Shown: positions 20,683-36,604 of the stretch, piece after piece | Position numbering within the stretch: position 1 is the first letter of the stretch | Layout: every line of letters begins with the position of its first letter | Assembly: GCF_000527175.1 (NCBI RefSeq) | Contig: NZ_AZUR01000001.1 | Coordinates: forward strand, 2,704,501-2,768,500 | Origin: Pseudogulbenkiania sp. MAI-1 | GTDB lineage: Bacteria; Pseudomonadota; Gammaproteobacteria; Burkholderiales; Chromobacteriaceae | Reading direction: 5' to 3' | Length of the DNA stretch: 64,000 nucleotides | Made by a program: the position numbers and the translations under genes | Notes under the pieces: model-generated | The model's database searches: none | What the model saw: only the letters and a program-made list of their open reading frames with translations | Told to the model about the DNA's origin: nothing

Positions 20683-22496
20683 CCGCGCCCCTGTCCGCAT
20701 CCGTGCTCTCCCGGCACGACATCGATCACGATACCGATTACATCTGCACCCGCGTGATCGACACGCTGCTGCGCGAAGACGTGCGCGATTGCGCCAGCCG
20801 CGGCGAACTGGTGGGCGGCGACGCCCTGCCGGCCGCGCTCACCGGGAATGACGAAGCCGGCCAGCGCTGGCTGCGCGTCGCCCACCTCGGATCGGCCACG
20901 CTGTGGATTCCGGTGGCGCCGACCCGCTACATGCAGAGCTGGCAGCTCGCCCGCTTGCCGCTGCTGCGCGAGGACGCCGCAGGCTACATCCCGCTGTATG
21001 ACGTGGACGCGGTGTTGGCTGCCTTCGCCGACGGGCTGCCGGCCGAGGCCGCCCGCCTGTTCACCGACTATGTCACCGAGTGCCGCGCCGCGCTGGAGCA
21101 CCGCCGTGCAGCGAAGGCCGAACGCGCGCGCTGGTTCGGCGAGCCGGACGTGGCGCCCGGCCACAACTTGCCGCGCTGGGAGCAACGGCTGCTGCACCAC
21201 GACCGGCTGGCCGCCTTCCTCGACCATCCTTACTACCCGACGGCCCGCGCCAAGCTCGGTTTCGAGCCCAGCGACCTGGCCCGCTACGCCCCGGAATTCC
21301 AGCCCAGCTTCGAGCTGAATTGGCTGGCGGTGCCGCGCGCGCTCTACCATCCGAGCGGGGATGCGCTGCCACCCGGCTGGCCGAGCTTCGAAGATGTCGG
21401 CCTGCCCGCCGGCCTCGCCGCCGAGCATGCGCTGGTGCCGGTGCACCCCTTCGTCTGGCAGCACCATCTCGACGGCTTCCTCGCCGAGGCCGGGCTGGCC
21501 GGACAGGTGATCCGCGCGCCACGCAGCCGCCTCACGGTCACGCCGACGCTGTCGGTCCGCTCGCTGGTGCTGCGCGACACGCCCGAATGGCACGTCAAGC
21601 TGCCCCTGACCATCCGCACGCTGGGCGCGAAGAACATCCGTACCATCAAGCCCAGCACCATCACCGATGGCCACCGCATTCAGACGCTGCTCGGCGACAT
21701 CATCGCCCGCGAAGCCGCGCTGACGGGCCAGGTGCTGCTCACCAACGAAGAGAACGGCGCGCACGTTGCACACCGTCCTTTCCTGGGCTTCATCCTGCGT
21801 CGTTATCCGGCGCAGGTGCTGGAAAGCGCCACGGCGGTGCCGATCGCCGGTCTGCTGGCCGAGGCGCCGCACGGCAGGATGGTGGTCGAGGAGCTGGCGG
21901 AGCGCTATTTCGGCGGCGACCTGGACGCCTGGCTCGACGCGTACCTGGCGCTCACGCTGCGGCTGCACCTGACACTATGGCTGCGCTACGGCATCGCGCT
22001 GGAATCGAACCAGCAGAACTCGGTGCTGGTCTACGGCGGCGAGGGCTTGCGGCTGCTGTTGAAGGACAACGATGCCGCGCGCATCGACACCGGGCTGCTC
22101 GCCCGCCGCTGGCCGCAACTGGCAGACAGGCTGGCCGGGCTGGTGGATGCGCGCATCGCGGTGAGCGAGGAACTGCCGCTGGCGCAGATGTTCACCACCA
22201 TCACCCTGCAGCTGAACATCGCGGTGCTGATCGAGGGCATCGCCGAGCGTCGTGGCACCGATCCCGCCGTGGGCTATGCGCGAGTGCGCCGCCACGTTGA
22301 AGCCGTGCTGGAGCAGTTGGCGGCCGAGGGCGAAAACGTGGCGTTCGCGCGGCAGGCGCTGCTCGAGGACGATACCTTGTATCTGAAGTACCTGCTGCGC
22401 GCCGCCTCGCTCGAGGACAAGTCGCAGACCGGTGCCGCCGACGTCAACAAGTTCTACGGCAAGCGCGCGCCCAACTTCCTGAAGGCGGTGCGATGA
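20679..22496 (+). CDS. pvsB: NRPS-independent siderophore synthetase (IucA/IucC family, PvsB-like)
   Basis: A 605-residue IucA/IucC synthetase, which adenylates a carboxylate of citrate or a derivative and couples it to an amine or alcohol. Family blocks are visible: HPYYPTARAKLGF, VPVHPFVWQHHLDGFL, TPTLSVRSLVL, KLPLTIRTLGAKNIRTIKPS, and the catalytic-region ESNQQNSVLV. The ATG overlaps the pvsA stop (ATGA). The frame is open far upstream but that is a shadow of pvsA. It is the second gene in a PvsABCDE-like order. Confidence 0.88.
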   Translation: MTAPLSASVLSRHDIDHDTDYICTRVIDTLLREDVRDCASRGELVGGDALPAALTGNDEAGQRWLRVAHLGSATLWIPVAPTRYMQSWQLARLPLLREDAAGYIPLYDVDAVLAAFADGLPAEAARLFTDYVTECRAALEHRRAAKAERARWFGEPDVAPGHNLPRWEQRLLHHDRLAAFLDHPYYPTARAKLGFEPSDLARYAPEFQPSFELNWLAVPRALYHPSGDALPPGWPSFEDVGLPAGLAAEHALVPVHPFVWQHHLDGFLAEAGLAGQVIRAPRSRLTVTPTLSVRSLVLRDTPEWHVKLPLTIRTLGAKNIRTIKPSTITDGHRIQTLLGDIIAREAALTGQVLLTNEENGAHVAHRPFLGFILRRYPAQVLESATAVPIAGLLAEAPHGRMVVEELAERYFGGDLDAWLDAYLALTLRLHLTLWLRYGIALESNQQNSVLVYGGEGLRLLLKDNDAARIDTGLLARRWPQLADRLAGLVDARIAVSEELPLAQMFTTITLQLNIAVLIEGIAERRGTDPAVGYARVRRHVEAVLEQLAAEGENVAFARQALLEDDTLYLKYLLRAASLEDKSQTGAADVNKFYGKRAPNFLKAVR

Positions 22497-23665
22497 GCGC
22501 GAATACACGTCGCGTGGTAGCGGTGGTGATGTTATGCCACTTCGTCGCGTCGTTCGCGGCGCTCGGGATGCCGCCGTTCTTCGCGCAGATCCTGCAGCGC
22601 TCGCTGAACAACGACGTCCCGTGGCTTGCCGGCACGTTCTACGTGGTGCCGACGCTGCTGGCGGCGCTGTCGGCGCCGTGGTGGGGCCGGCTGGCCGACC
22701 GCTTCGGCAAGAAGCCGCTGCTGCTGCGCGCTCAGCTCGGGCTGGCGCTGAGCTTTCTCCTGGCCGGCTTCGCCACCAGCACCAGCGGCTTCTTCGCGGC
22801 GCTGGTGTTGCAGGGCGTGCTCGGCGGCACCTTCGCGGCGTCGAACGCGTACCTGGCGACGGTGGCCAGCGGGGCGACGCTGACGCGCAGCCTCACCGCC
22901 ATGCAATGGTCGGCGCGCGCCGCGCTGGTGGCGGCGCCGGCCGCCCTCGGGCTGTGGATGGGGGTGGAGTCGCCCATCGTGCTGTACCGTTGGCTGGCAC
23001 TGCTGCCACTCGTTTCTGCCGTGCTCATCGCGCTGCTGCCGGCTGGCGGCATGGCGGCAAGCGCGGCCCGGCGCACGCCGACCCCGGTGCCGACCGCTCC
23101 GGCCACGCCGCGCCAGATCTACGCGCTGCAGTTTGCGTTCATCTTCGCCACCGTGGCGACCTTCCCGTACTTCATTTCCGATGTGCAGCTGCGCCTGCCC
23201 ACGCTGTCCGCGGCGGCCGCCGGCCTGCTGTTCGGCCTGCCCCACCTCGTCTATCTGCTCGCGGCGCCGTTGCTGTCGCGCCGGGTGGGGGCGACGCCGT
23301 CGCTGGGCCTGCTGGCCGCCGGCTACGGCACGCTGATGCTCAGCCTCGCCGCTCAGGCCGTGCCGCTGGATCTGCCGGCACTGGTCGGCTGGCGGCTGCT
23401 GATGGGGATGGCGATGACCGTCGGCTTCATCGGCCTGCATGCCCTGGTGGCGGGCGTGGTGAACGCCGGCAACGCCGGACGCACTTTCGGCTGGTTCGAG
23501 AGCAGTTCGAAGTGGGGCGGGGTCGCGGCGGGCGTCATGGCCGGGGCGGCAGTCGGCGCAGCCGGCACGCGGGCCCCCTTCCTGCTGGGCGCCGCCGCGC
23601 TGGCTCCGGCTCTCGGCTACCTGTTGCTGATCGCCCGGCGGGCGCCGGGCGCGCAAACGGCTTGA
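22493..23665 (+). CDS. pvsC: MFS transporter, siderophore exporter (PvsC-like)
   Basis: A 390-residue major facilitator protein with about 12 hydrophobic helices. The motif A loop between helices 2 and 3 is WWGRLADRFGKKPLLLRAQL (61-80). The start overlaps pvsB by 4 bases (ATGA). Lying between the two synthetase genes, as PvsC does in Vibrio, it most likely exports the finished siderophore to the periplasm. Confidence 0.9.
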   Translation: MSANTRRVVAVVMLCHFVASFAALGMPPFFAQILQRSLNNDVPWLAGTFYVVPTLLAALSAPWWGRLADRFGKKPLLLRAQLGLALSFLLAGFATSTSGFFAALVLQGVLGGTFAASNAYLATVASGATLTRSLTAMQWSARAALVAAPAALGLWMGVESPIVLYRWLALLPLVSAVLIALLPAGGMAASAARRTPTPVPTAPATPRQIYALQFAFIFATVATFPYFISDVQLRLPTLSAAAAGLLFGLPHLVYLLAAPLLSRRVGATPSLGLLAAGYGTLMLSLAAQAVPLDLPALVGWRLLMGMAMTVGFIGLHALVAGVVNAGNAGRTFGWFESSSKWGGVAAGVMAGAAVGAAGTRAPFLLGAAALAPALGYLLLIARRAPGAQTA

Positions 23666-23741
23666 ACACCTTGCGGGTGCGTCTTTGCGCCGCACCCTAG
23701 CTATTTCTTGGCCGACTCGATCGGCTTCGAGAGGACATACT

Positions 23742-25568
23742 ATGCAATCGAACGTGAATACCGCCGAACGTGCCAACCCGGCGGAACTGGCCGCACAGCG
23801 GCGCTGCCAGGAGACGCTGCTCAACTGCTACTGCCGCGAGATCGCCGGCCCCAACGGTCAGTTGCGCATCGGGCCACCCTTCGGCCAGAACGACTGGCCG
23901 GCGGCGATCCGGATGATTCTGCAGCGCGACCAGGGGCAGGTGCTGCAAGTGCAACTGCCACACACCCACGACCGCCTGCTGACCATCGTCGAAGCGGCCT
24001 CGGTCACCGGCAACTACCGCTACCGCTCGCCGGTGTTCCACAAGGCGGAGAACAAGCCGTGGGCCCTGCTCGACTGGGAAGCGCTGGCTGCCTTGCTGCT
24101 GCGCGAAATGGCGCTGCAGCACGAGGTTGCGCCGAACGCCGAGCTGATGGAACAGATCCGCAACAGCGTGGAAGTCGGCACCGAGGTGCTGGCGCTGCCG
24201 GTGCCGGATGCCATCCCGGCCGATCCGGTCGAGGCGTATATCGACTCCGAGCAATCGCTGACCTTCGGCCACCCCTTCCACCCTACGCCGAAGAGCCGCC
24301 AGGGGTTTTCCGACGACGATCTCCGGCGCTATTCGCCGGAGCTGCGCACGCGTTTCCCACTGGCCTGGTTCGCGGTGCGGCGCGAGGATCTGGCGCAGCA
24401 ATCGTTGATGGCGGCAAGCTGCGATGAGCTGATCGCGCCGAACGCCCCGGCGGCACCGGAGGGCTGCGTGGCGGTGCCGGTGCATCCGTGGCAGGCGGGT
24501 TTTCTGCGCCAGCACCCCCTGGTGCGCCAGGCGCTCGCCAGCGGCCGGCTGCAGGACCTCGGCGTGCAGGGGGGCGATTTCTATCCCACCTCGTCGATCC
24601 GCACGCTGTACCAGCCGGGTAATCCGTACTTCTACAAGCTGTCGCTGAATATCCGCATCACCAATTGCGTGCGCAAGAATGCCTGGTACGAGCTGGAGAG
24701 CGCGATGCAGGTGAACAGGGTGCTGCGCCCGCTGCAGCCGGAACTGGCCCGCCTGTTCCCGGGGCTGCAGCTGATGGAGGAGCCGGCCTTCATGTCGGTC
24801 GACCTGAAAGATGCCGATGCCGAACAAAACCGCCAGGTGATCGAGGGTTTCGGCCTGATCCTGCGCCAGAGCGTGGATGTGCTGCGCACGCCCGACAGCG
24901 TGCCGCTGTTGGCCGGCTCATTGTTCGGCAACCACTATTACGGCGAAGCGCGCACCCGCAAACTGCTCGCCGGCCTGGCCGCGCGCGAGGGTGGCCGCAT
25001 CGAGGCGGTGACCGAGCGCTGGTTCTCCGCCTACGTCGAGCAGCTGATCTACCCCGTTTTCCATCTGTTCTTCGCGCACGGCGTGGTGTTCGAACCGCAT
25101 CTGCAGAATGTGGTGCTGGGGCTGGAAAAGGGATGGCCGAAGCAGTTGTTCCTGCGTGACTTCGAGGGCGTCAAGCTGACGCCATCGCGCCATCCTGCCG
25201 AGACCATGCCGGACATCAGCGAGCGCGCCAGGGCCTCGCTTTGGTACGAAGAGGAACTGGGCTGGAACCGCATCGCCTACTGCGTGTTCGTCAACAACCT
25301 GTGTGAAGTGGTGACCCAGCTGGGCGCGGGCACGCCGGGTCTGACCCAGCGGCTGTGGTCCATCGTGCGTCATCACCTGCATTACTATCAGGCTCACTAC
25401 GGGAATGCCGCGTCCAGCCGGCGCATCAACGCGCTGTTGACCGGCGTGCCATTCCCGGCCAAGACCAATTTCAGCAACCGCTTTTTCCAGCGCGCCGACC
25501 GCGCCTCGACCTACGTGCCGGTGACCAACCCGATCGCGCTGGCCGGAGGGGGGGACGCATGGTGCTGA
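23742..25568 (+). CDS. pvsD: NRPS-independent siderophore synthetase (IucA/IucC family, PvsD-like)
   Basis: A 608-residue second synthetase of the IucA/IucC family. Diagnostic blocks are GHPFHPTPKSRQGF, VAVPVHPWQAGFL, YPTSSIRTLYQP and KLSLNIRITNCVRKNAWYEL, with LVLG-like VVLGLEKG and FLRDFEGVKL further on. The start at 23742 is set by a strong GAGAGGA ribosome-binding site 7 bases upstream. In the vibrioferrin scheme PvsD activates citrate first and its product is modified by PvsE and extended by PvsA and PvsB; the exact order here is inferred. Confidence 0.88.
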   Translation: MQSNVNTAERANPAELAAQRRCQETLLNCYCREIAGPNGQLRIGPPFGQNDWPAAIRMILQRDQGQVLQVQLPHTHDRLLTIVEAASVTGNYRYRSPVFHKAENKPWALLDWEALAALLLREMALQHEVAPNAELMEQIRNSVEVGTEVLALPVPDAIPADPVEAYIDSEQSLTFGHPFHPTPKSRQGFSDDDLRRYSPELRTRFPLAWFAVRREDLAQQSLMAASCDELIAPNAPAAPEGCVAVPVHPWQAGFLRQHPLVRQALASGRLQDLGVQGGDFYPTSSIRTLYQPGNPYFYKLSLNIRITNCVRKNAWYELESAMQVNRVLRPLQPELARLFPGLQLMEEPAFMSVDLKDADAEQNRQVIEGFGLILRQSVDVLRTPDSVPLLAGSLFGNHYYGEARTRKLLAGLAAREGGRIEAVTERWFSAYVEQLIYPVFHLFFAHGVVFEPHLQNVVLGLEKGWPKQLFLRDFEGVKLTPSRHPAETMPDISERARASLWYEEELGWNRIAYCVFVNNLCEVVTQLGAGTPGLTQRLWSIVRHHLHYYQAHYGNAASSRRINALLTGVPFPAKTNFSNRFFQRADRASTYVPVTNPIALAGGGDAWC

Positions 25569-26800
25569 ACGCGAACGCACTGCGCTGGGCGCCGGTATTC
25601 GAGCGGCTGCGCCAGGAAGTGGGCAGGGATGACGCGCCCCTGTCCGCCTACCTGTACGACCTCGAAGCGCTGCGCCGTCACGCCGGCTCGCTCACGGCGG
25701 CGCTGCCGCCAGGCTTCGAGTTGTTCTACGCGATCAAGGCGAACTCCGATCTGCCTATCCTTGAGACGCTGGCGCCACTCACGCACGGCTTCGAGGTTTC
25801 TTCCGGCGGAGAGCTGGCCTGGGTGCGCTCGCACTTCGCCGACACTCCGATCATCTTCAGCGGACCGGGCAAGACCGACGCCGAGCTGGGCCAGGCGCTC
25901 GACCTCGGCGTCGAGGCGCTGCACGTCGAAAGCCGGCACGAACTGGAGCGGCTGGCCTGGCTCGCCCGCGAGCGCGGCGTCACCGCATCGGTGCTGCTGC
26001 GCGTCAATCTGGCCATCGAGGGACTGCAAGCCACCACGCTGATGATGGGTGGCAAGCCGACCCCGTTCGGCATCGCCGGCGACCAGTTGCCGGACTGCCT
26101 GGCGTGGCTGCGGGAGCATCCCGAGATCGAACTGCGCGGGTTCCATTTCCACTTGATGTCGCATCAGCTCGACGCCGCCGCCCATCTGCGGCTGCTCGGC
26201 GCCTATCTCACGCAGGTGCGGCGCTGGCGTGCCGAGTACGGACTTTCCACGCTCGATCAGGTCAACGTCGGCGGCGGTATCGGCGTCAACTACCGGGAGC
26301 CGGAACGCCAGTTCGACTGGCCGGCCTTCGCCGAAGGGCTTGCCGCGCTGTCGATGCAGCGCGACGGGCTCACCGTGCGCTTCGAATGCGGACGCTACGT
26401 CACCGCGTTCTGCGGCTACTACGCGATGCAGGTGATCGACGTGAAACATGCCTTCGACCGCACCTTCGTGGTGGCGCGCGGCGGCACCCACCAGTTCCGC
26501 ACCCCTTATGCGCAGGGGCATAGCCACCCCTTCCGCGTGCTGCCGATCGACCACTGGCCCCACCCATACCCGCGCCCCCAAGTACACGGGACGCGGGTCA
26601 GCGTGGTCGGCCAGTTGTGCACGCCGAAGGATCTGCTGGCCTACGACGCGCCGGTCGAGCGCGTGCGTACCGGCGATCTGGTGGTGTTTCCTTACGCCGG
26701 GGCCTATGCGTGGCACATTTCGCATCATGACTTTCTGCGCCATCCGCATCCCAAGCATGTCTATCTTCCGGTAGAGGGCTCACCAACGCCTCCGAAATAA
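25559..26800 (+). CDS. pvsE: PLP-dependent decarboxylase (PvsE-like)
   Basis: A 413-residue enzyme of the alanine-racemase-fold decarboxylase group (LysA/SbnH/PvsE). The PLP lysine is in ELFYAIKANSDLPIL (K about 60). FEVSSGGELAW, the glycine-rich phosphate site VNVGGGIGVNYREP and the late CTPKDLLAYD (with the active-site cysteine) are present. The ATG overlaps the end of pvsD by 10 bases. In vibrioferrin assembly PvsE produces the ethanolamine unit by decarboxylating a serine moiety. It is the last gene of the operon and a terminator follows. Confidence 0.88.
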   Translation: MVLNANALRWAPVFERLRQEVGRDDAPLSAYLYDLEALRRHAGSLTAALPPGFELFYAIKANSDLPILETLAPLTHGFEVSSGGELAWVRSHFADTPIIFSGPGKTDAELGQALDLGVEALHVESRHELERLAWLARERGVTASVLLRVNLAIEGLQATTLMMGGKPTPFGIAGDQLPDCLAWLREHPEIELRGFHFHLMSHQLDAAAHLRLLGAYLTQVRRWRAEYGLSTLDQVNVGGGIGVNYREPERQFDWPAFAEGLAALSMQRDGLTVRFECGRYVTAFCGYYAMQVIDVKHAFDRTFVVARGGTHQFRTPYAQGHSHPFRVLPIDHWPHPYPRPQVHGTRVSVVGQLCTPKDLLAYDAPVERVRTGDLVVFPYAGAYAWHISHHDFLRHPHPKHVYLPVEGSPTPPK

Positions 26801-26832
26801 CTGTGTCCATGAAATGAAGAGATACGGACGGA

Positions 26833-26857
26833 AAAGCGGCCTGGATAAGGCCGCTTT
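26833..26857 (+). terminator. Rho-independent terminator of the pvs-type operon
   Basis: AAAGCGGCCT-GGAT-AAGGCCGCTTT, a near-perfect stem just after pvsE with a short T-run built into its right arm. Confidence 0.88.
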
Positions 26858-26990
26858 CTGCGCCAACTTCGCTATTGATGCCGCACAGCACGCTGACATT
26901 AATCCAGCACCAGCACAGCGATGATCTGTTCATTCGGCTCGGTGAAACACCCACCGCGCCAGGCGCAGAGCGGGTGCAGTGGGTAGCGGC

Positions 26991-27183
26991 TCAATCAAGC
27001 GGCATCGATATCGTCAATGTCGTGCCTTGGCCCGGCGCACTGTCGATGTTGAACTCGCCGCCCAGCATGCTGACACGCTCCTCCATGCCTACCAGCCCGA
27101 ACGAGTAGGCTTTCTTGGCGCAGGTCGTTGATAATGCCGCGCACGCTCCTGATGGCCGTATCGATGTGATTCAGGACTACAAC
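26991..27183 (-). pseudogene. Remnant of a sensor histidine kinase (HisKA_3/HATPase type)
   Basis: On the minus strand, one frame encodes VVLNHIDTAIRSVRGIINDL (the dimerisation/phosphotransfer neighbourhood of NarX-type kinases). After a join near 27110 another frame encodes AYSFGLVGMEERVSMLGGEF and GQGTTLTISMPLD with a stop at 26991. That is the G2-box end of a HATPase domain. The catalytic middle is deleted and the frames do not match, so the gene is dead. Confidence 0.75.
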
Positions 27184-27239
27184 CCGCACCCCGGCTCAGG
27201 TTTTATCTTCCAGCTACCCCTGCCGGACGGTGAGCATTC

Positions 27240-27371
27240 CTTGCTGCGCCAGGGCAATTTCCAACAAGGCTTAACAAGGCTTCCAGCCGGATCACGCGCT
27301 CGGTGAGGGATTCGATTTTTTTCTTGCTGGGTTTTCATGGCACCAGCCATCCGCTCCACCCTGTCGTTCAT
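27240..27371 (-). pseudogene. Remnant of a small coiled-coil protein gene
   Basis: From an ATG at 27369-27371 the minus strand encodes MNDRVERMAGAMKTQQEK. A run of seven A then shifts the frame, after which IESLTERVIRLEALL continues in another frame before degenerating. The heptad-like pattern suggests a short coiled-coil protein. The frame break and loss of the end suggest decay. Function not recognisable. The surrounding bases 26858-26990 show nothing coding. Confidence 0.4.
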
Positions 27372-27430
27372 CTTGATGACGGATGCCGACCTGCACCGAT
27401 AAAGCGATCCGGACCGACCAACCGCCGGCA

Positions 27431-27829
27431 CTACTCTTTCCAATGCCCTTTGCCGTGCCCCTTGCCCGGATGGCCGCCCCAGTCACCGGGGTGGCGCTTC
27501 CGGTAGCGCGGGGCGTAGACGTCGGTGTACCAGTCGTCCCGGACGAAATACACCGGCCGGCTGCAGGCATGATAGCCAGCGCAGTAGCGTTTCCAGCGCT
27601 TGGCATGTCCGGGGGGAACGCGCAGGTAGATCGGTTCATAAACCACAGCCGGGCGCCGGATGATGATCGGTTCGTCGTAGATGAGTACCGGCCGCGGGAA
27701 ATCGCCGATGTCGATCTGGCCGTAGAAATGAGGATCGCCGATGCGGATCGAGACACCGACACCGACATCCGCCGCGAACGCCGGGACCGCCAAGGCGGCA
27801 AAAATCGAACTTAACAAGAGCTGTTTCAT
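27431..27829 (-). CDS. Small exported protein of unknown function
   Basis: A 132-residue protein with a clear signal peptide (MKQLLLSSIFAALAVPAFAA). The mature part is rich in Pro, Tyr and Arg (RRPAVVYEPIYLRVPPGHAK and WYTDVYAPRYRKRHPGDWGG) and ends in a Gly/Lys/His-rich tail (HPGKGHGKGHWKE). Similar small periplasmic proteins occur widely in betaproteobacteria; none has a role I can name with confidence. The histidine-rich tail could bind metal ions. It is flanked by decayed DNA on one side and the lon gene on the other. Confidence 0.8.
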   Translation of the reverse strand: MKQLLLSSIFAALAVPAFAADVGVGVSIRIGDPHFYGQIDIGDFPRPVLIYDEPIIIRRPAVVYEPIYLRVPPGHAKRWKRYCAGYHACSRPVYFVRDDWYTDVYAPRYRKRHPGDWGGHPGKGHGKGHWKE

Positions 27830-28069
27830 CGCAGTTCCCTTTCCTTACAGTCAGGCGAGAACGGGCTGACGCGCCTCATTGCCCATCCCAGTCCAAGACG
27901 CCGGCACATTGGCATTGCCAGCCTCATGCTGTTTGATCGCGGCATCTTCGCTTTGTTTCGCCAGCCCCACCCAGGCAAAAACATCGTGCTATTCATCATC
28001 GCCATGGCCCGTTCCGGCGACACGTCTTTGACCCCATGCCCCATAGAGGAATGCCGGGGGCGAGCAGCC
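27830..28069. other. Intergenic region between the exported protein gene and lon
   Basis: About 240 bases. It should hold the promoter of the small exported protein (minus strand) and the 3' untranslated end of lon. A 72-codon minus-strand frame here has no ribosome-binding site or family features and was not called. Confidence 0.4.
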
Positions 28070-30495
<2,426 letters not shown>

Positions 30496-30499
<4 letters not shown>

Positions 30500-30915
30500 C
30501 GTGGAACCTCTCTCGCTTTTCTGAAGGTCAATACCAGGCAACCGTCCCTCAGTTCCGGTGGGGCGGGTTCGAGAACATGCAGGGGCAAGGGAATGTGCCG
30601 TTCGAACCGGCCGTAGGGAATCTCGATGCGGTGGATGTGGGCGGAGCTGGAGGCGGGGACGCGGCGCTCCCCCGTCACGGTGACCCCGCCAGGCTCGAAG
30701 GCCACGACGATGGCCGCCGCGGGCACCCCCGGCAGGGCGACGTAGACGATCATGGCTTCCTCGCTTTCCACCACGTCGATGGGCGGTTCGAGGCACGGCA
30801 TGCGAGTCGGACCGGCACGGAAAAACTGGCAGTGCAGCCGTTCTGCCTGCTCCAGCAAGGACAGGGCGTCCCCCCACATCCAGGACATCAGGTCGCGAGA
30901 TCTCATGGTGCTCAT
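30496..30915 (-). CDS. Small heat-shock protein, Hsp20/alpha-crystallin family
   Basis: A 139-residue protein with an alpha-crystallin domain at about residues 45-135: PIDVVESEEAMIVYVALPGV, then VTVTGERRVP, IHRIEIPYGRFERHIPLP and the closing DGCLVLTFRKA. The N-terminal arm is short and ends MPCLEPP. Such proteins hold unfolding clients for refolding or degradation. The stop codon overlaps the lon start, so chaperone and protease are co-translated. Confidence 0.9.
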
Positions 30916-30981
30916 GCCTCTGCGCTATGAATTGTAAATGGCACGGGAAGGGACCGGTTTCAAGGCGATTCCGTCTTGGCT

Positions 30982-35331
<4,350 letters not shown>

Positions 35332-35442
35332 GAGTGGGCTCGCTTGGCTGGAAGCGTGCCTTTAATAGTAGCGCAGAGGGGAAGCGGCCGTGAGAGGTGC
35401 CGGACGCCGGCGAGCTGCCGCCGGCAACCTGCCTTTGTCAGA

Positions 35443-36462
35443 TCAACGCAACAGGAAGCCCCGGCCAATCACATCGCCGGCTTCCAGCGACCAGCTGGCC
35501 TTGCCGCTGTAGTAGGCGCGGCCGGCGACTCGCACGGTCACCGCCTCGTGCCCCGGCAACGCGACCGGTTCCTTGACCGAGGCGGTGAATCGCGCGCCAG
35601 TCAGGCTCTCGAATTCACAGCTCTCACCCATCTGCACAAGCCCCTTGGCGTGACGCAGGGCCATGCGAGCCGTCACACCGGAACCGGTCGGGCTGCGATC
35701 CACTTCGGCGTCCGCAAAGACGCAGACGTTGCGGCTGATACCGGCACTCGAGGTATCGCGGCCATCGGTGAGGATGCTGCCGTAGAGAAAGCCGAGGTCT
35801 TCTGCCGCAGGGTGGCGGACGGAAATCGTGTCGCGCACCGCTTGGGACAGCACCGAGGCAGCGTCGACCAGATCGCGGAGCCGGCCATCCAGCGAAACCC
35901 CGAGTTTTGCTGCATCGACGATGGCATAAAAGGCACCGCCGTAACCGATATCCACCGTCACCTCACCCACACCCGGCACCTTCACCGGCAGATCGAGAGC
36001 AAAAGCGAAAGCCGGTACGCTGTCGAAATGAACGGCCCCGGTCTTGCCCTCGCTGACTTCGACGTAGGCCTCGACCAGACCGCAAGGGCACTCGATGCCC
36101 ACTCGGGTCAAGGGCTCGACAGCCGGCACCCGACCGGTATCCACGGCAAAGCGGGCCAATGCGATCACCGCATGGCCACACATCGTGCTGTAGCCTTCGT
36201 TATGCGTGAACAACACCGCCAGGTCGGCCCCAGGCAGCGAAGGCTGCACCAATACGGCACCGTACATGTCGTAATGGCCGCGCGGTTCGAACATCAGCAA
36301 GCGCCGCACATCATCAAGGTTCTCACTCATGAAGCGTCGCTTGGCGAGAATGTCGTTGCCCTCGATGTGATCGATCAAATTGCAGACGATCCGCACCGGT
36401 TCACCACCGGTATGCATCTCGACCGTTTCGACGACAAAGCCTTCCCATTCTTCTGTTTTCAT
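35443..36462 (-). CDS. Trans-3-hydroxy-L-proline dehydratase (proline racemase family)
   Basis: A 339-residue member of the proline racemase superfamily. The first catalytic residue is C95 in NEGYSTMCGHAVI. At the second catalytic position there is threonine, T259, in DRSPTGSGVTARMAL. Proline racemases and 4-hydroxyproline epimerases have cysteine there. Thr defines the trans-3-hydroxy-L-proline dehydratases, including human L3HYPDH, which has an almost identical motif. The product, delta1-pyrroline-2-carboxylate, would be reduced to L-proline by the ornithine-cyclodeaminase-like protein encoded nearby. The ATG at 36460-36462 follows an AGAGGTG ribosome-binding site; a terminator precedes the gene, so it may have its own promoter. 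Confidence 0.9.
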   Translation of the reverse strand: MKTEEWEGFVVETVEMHTGGEPVRIVCNLIDHIEGNDILAKRRFMSENLDDVRRLLMFEPRGHYDMYGAVLVQPSLPGADLAVLFTHNEGYSTMCGHAVIALARFAVDTGRVPAVEPLTRVGIECPCGLVEAYVEVSEGKTGAVHFDSVPAFAFALDLPVKVPGVGEVTVDIGYGGAFYAIVDAAKLGVSLDGRLRDLVDAASVLSQAVRDTISVRHPAAEDLGFLYGSILTDGRDTSSAGISRNVCVFADAEVDRSPTGSGVTARMALRHAKGLVQMGESCEFESLTGARFTASVKEPVALPGHEAVTVRVAGRAYYSGKASWSLEAGDVIGRGFLLR

Positions 36463-36553
36463 CTCTGCCCACCTCTTCGTTGCGATGAATTGTGTGAAGC
36501 ACAACGCGGCTGCCGGCCACTGTCTGGCAAAGAGAACATCGCGCTGGGCTTAT

Positions 36554-36580
36554 AAAAAATGCCCGGTCAAGGCCGGGCAA
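36554..36580 (-). terminator. Rho-independent terminator after the amino-acid binding protein gene
   Basis: On the minus strand TGCCCGG-CCTTGA-CCGGGCA is followed by TTTTTTA. It lies 25 bases after the binding-protein stop codon and before the dehydratase gene. Confidence 0.93.
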
Positions 36581-36604
36581 AGAGTGACTACTCTACAGGG
36601 AAAA

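Noticed and set aside
27826..28044. 72-codon minus-strand frame next to the small exported protein gene
   Set aside because: No ribosome-binding site, no signal peptide and no recognisable sequence; it overlaps the likely promoter.
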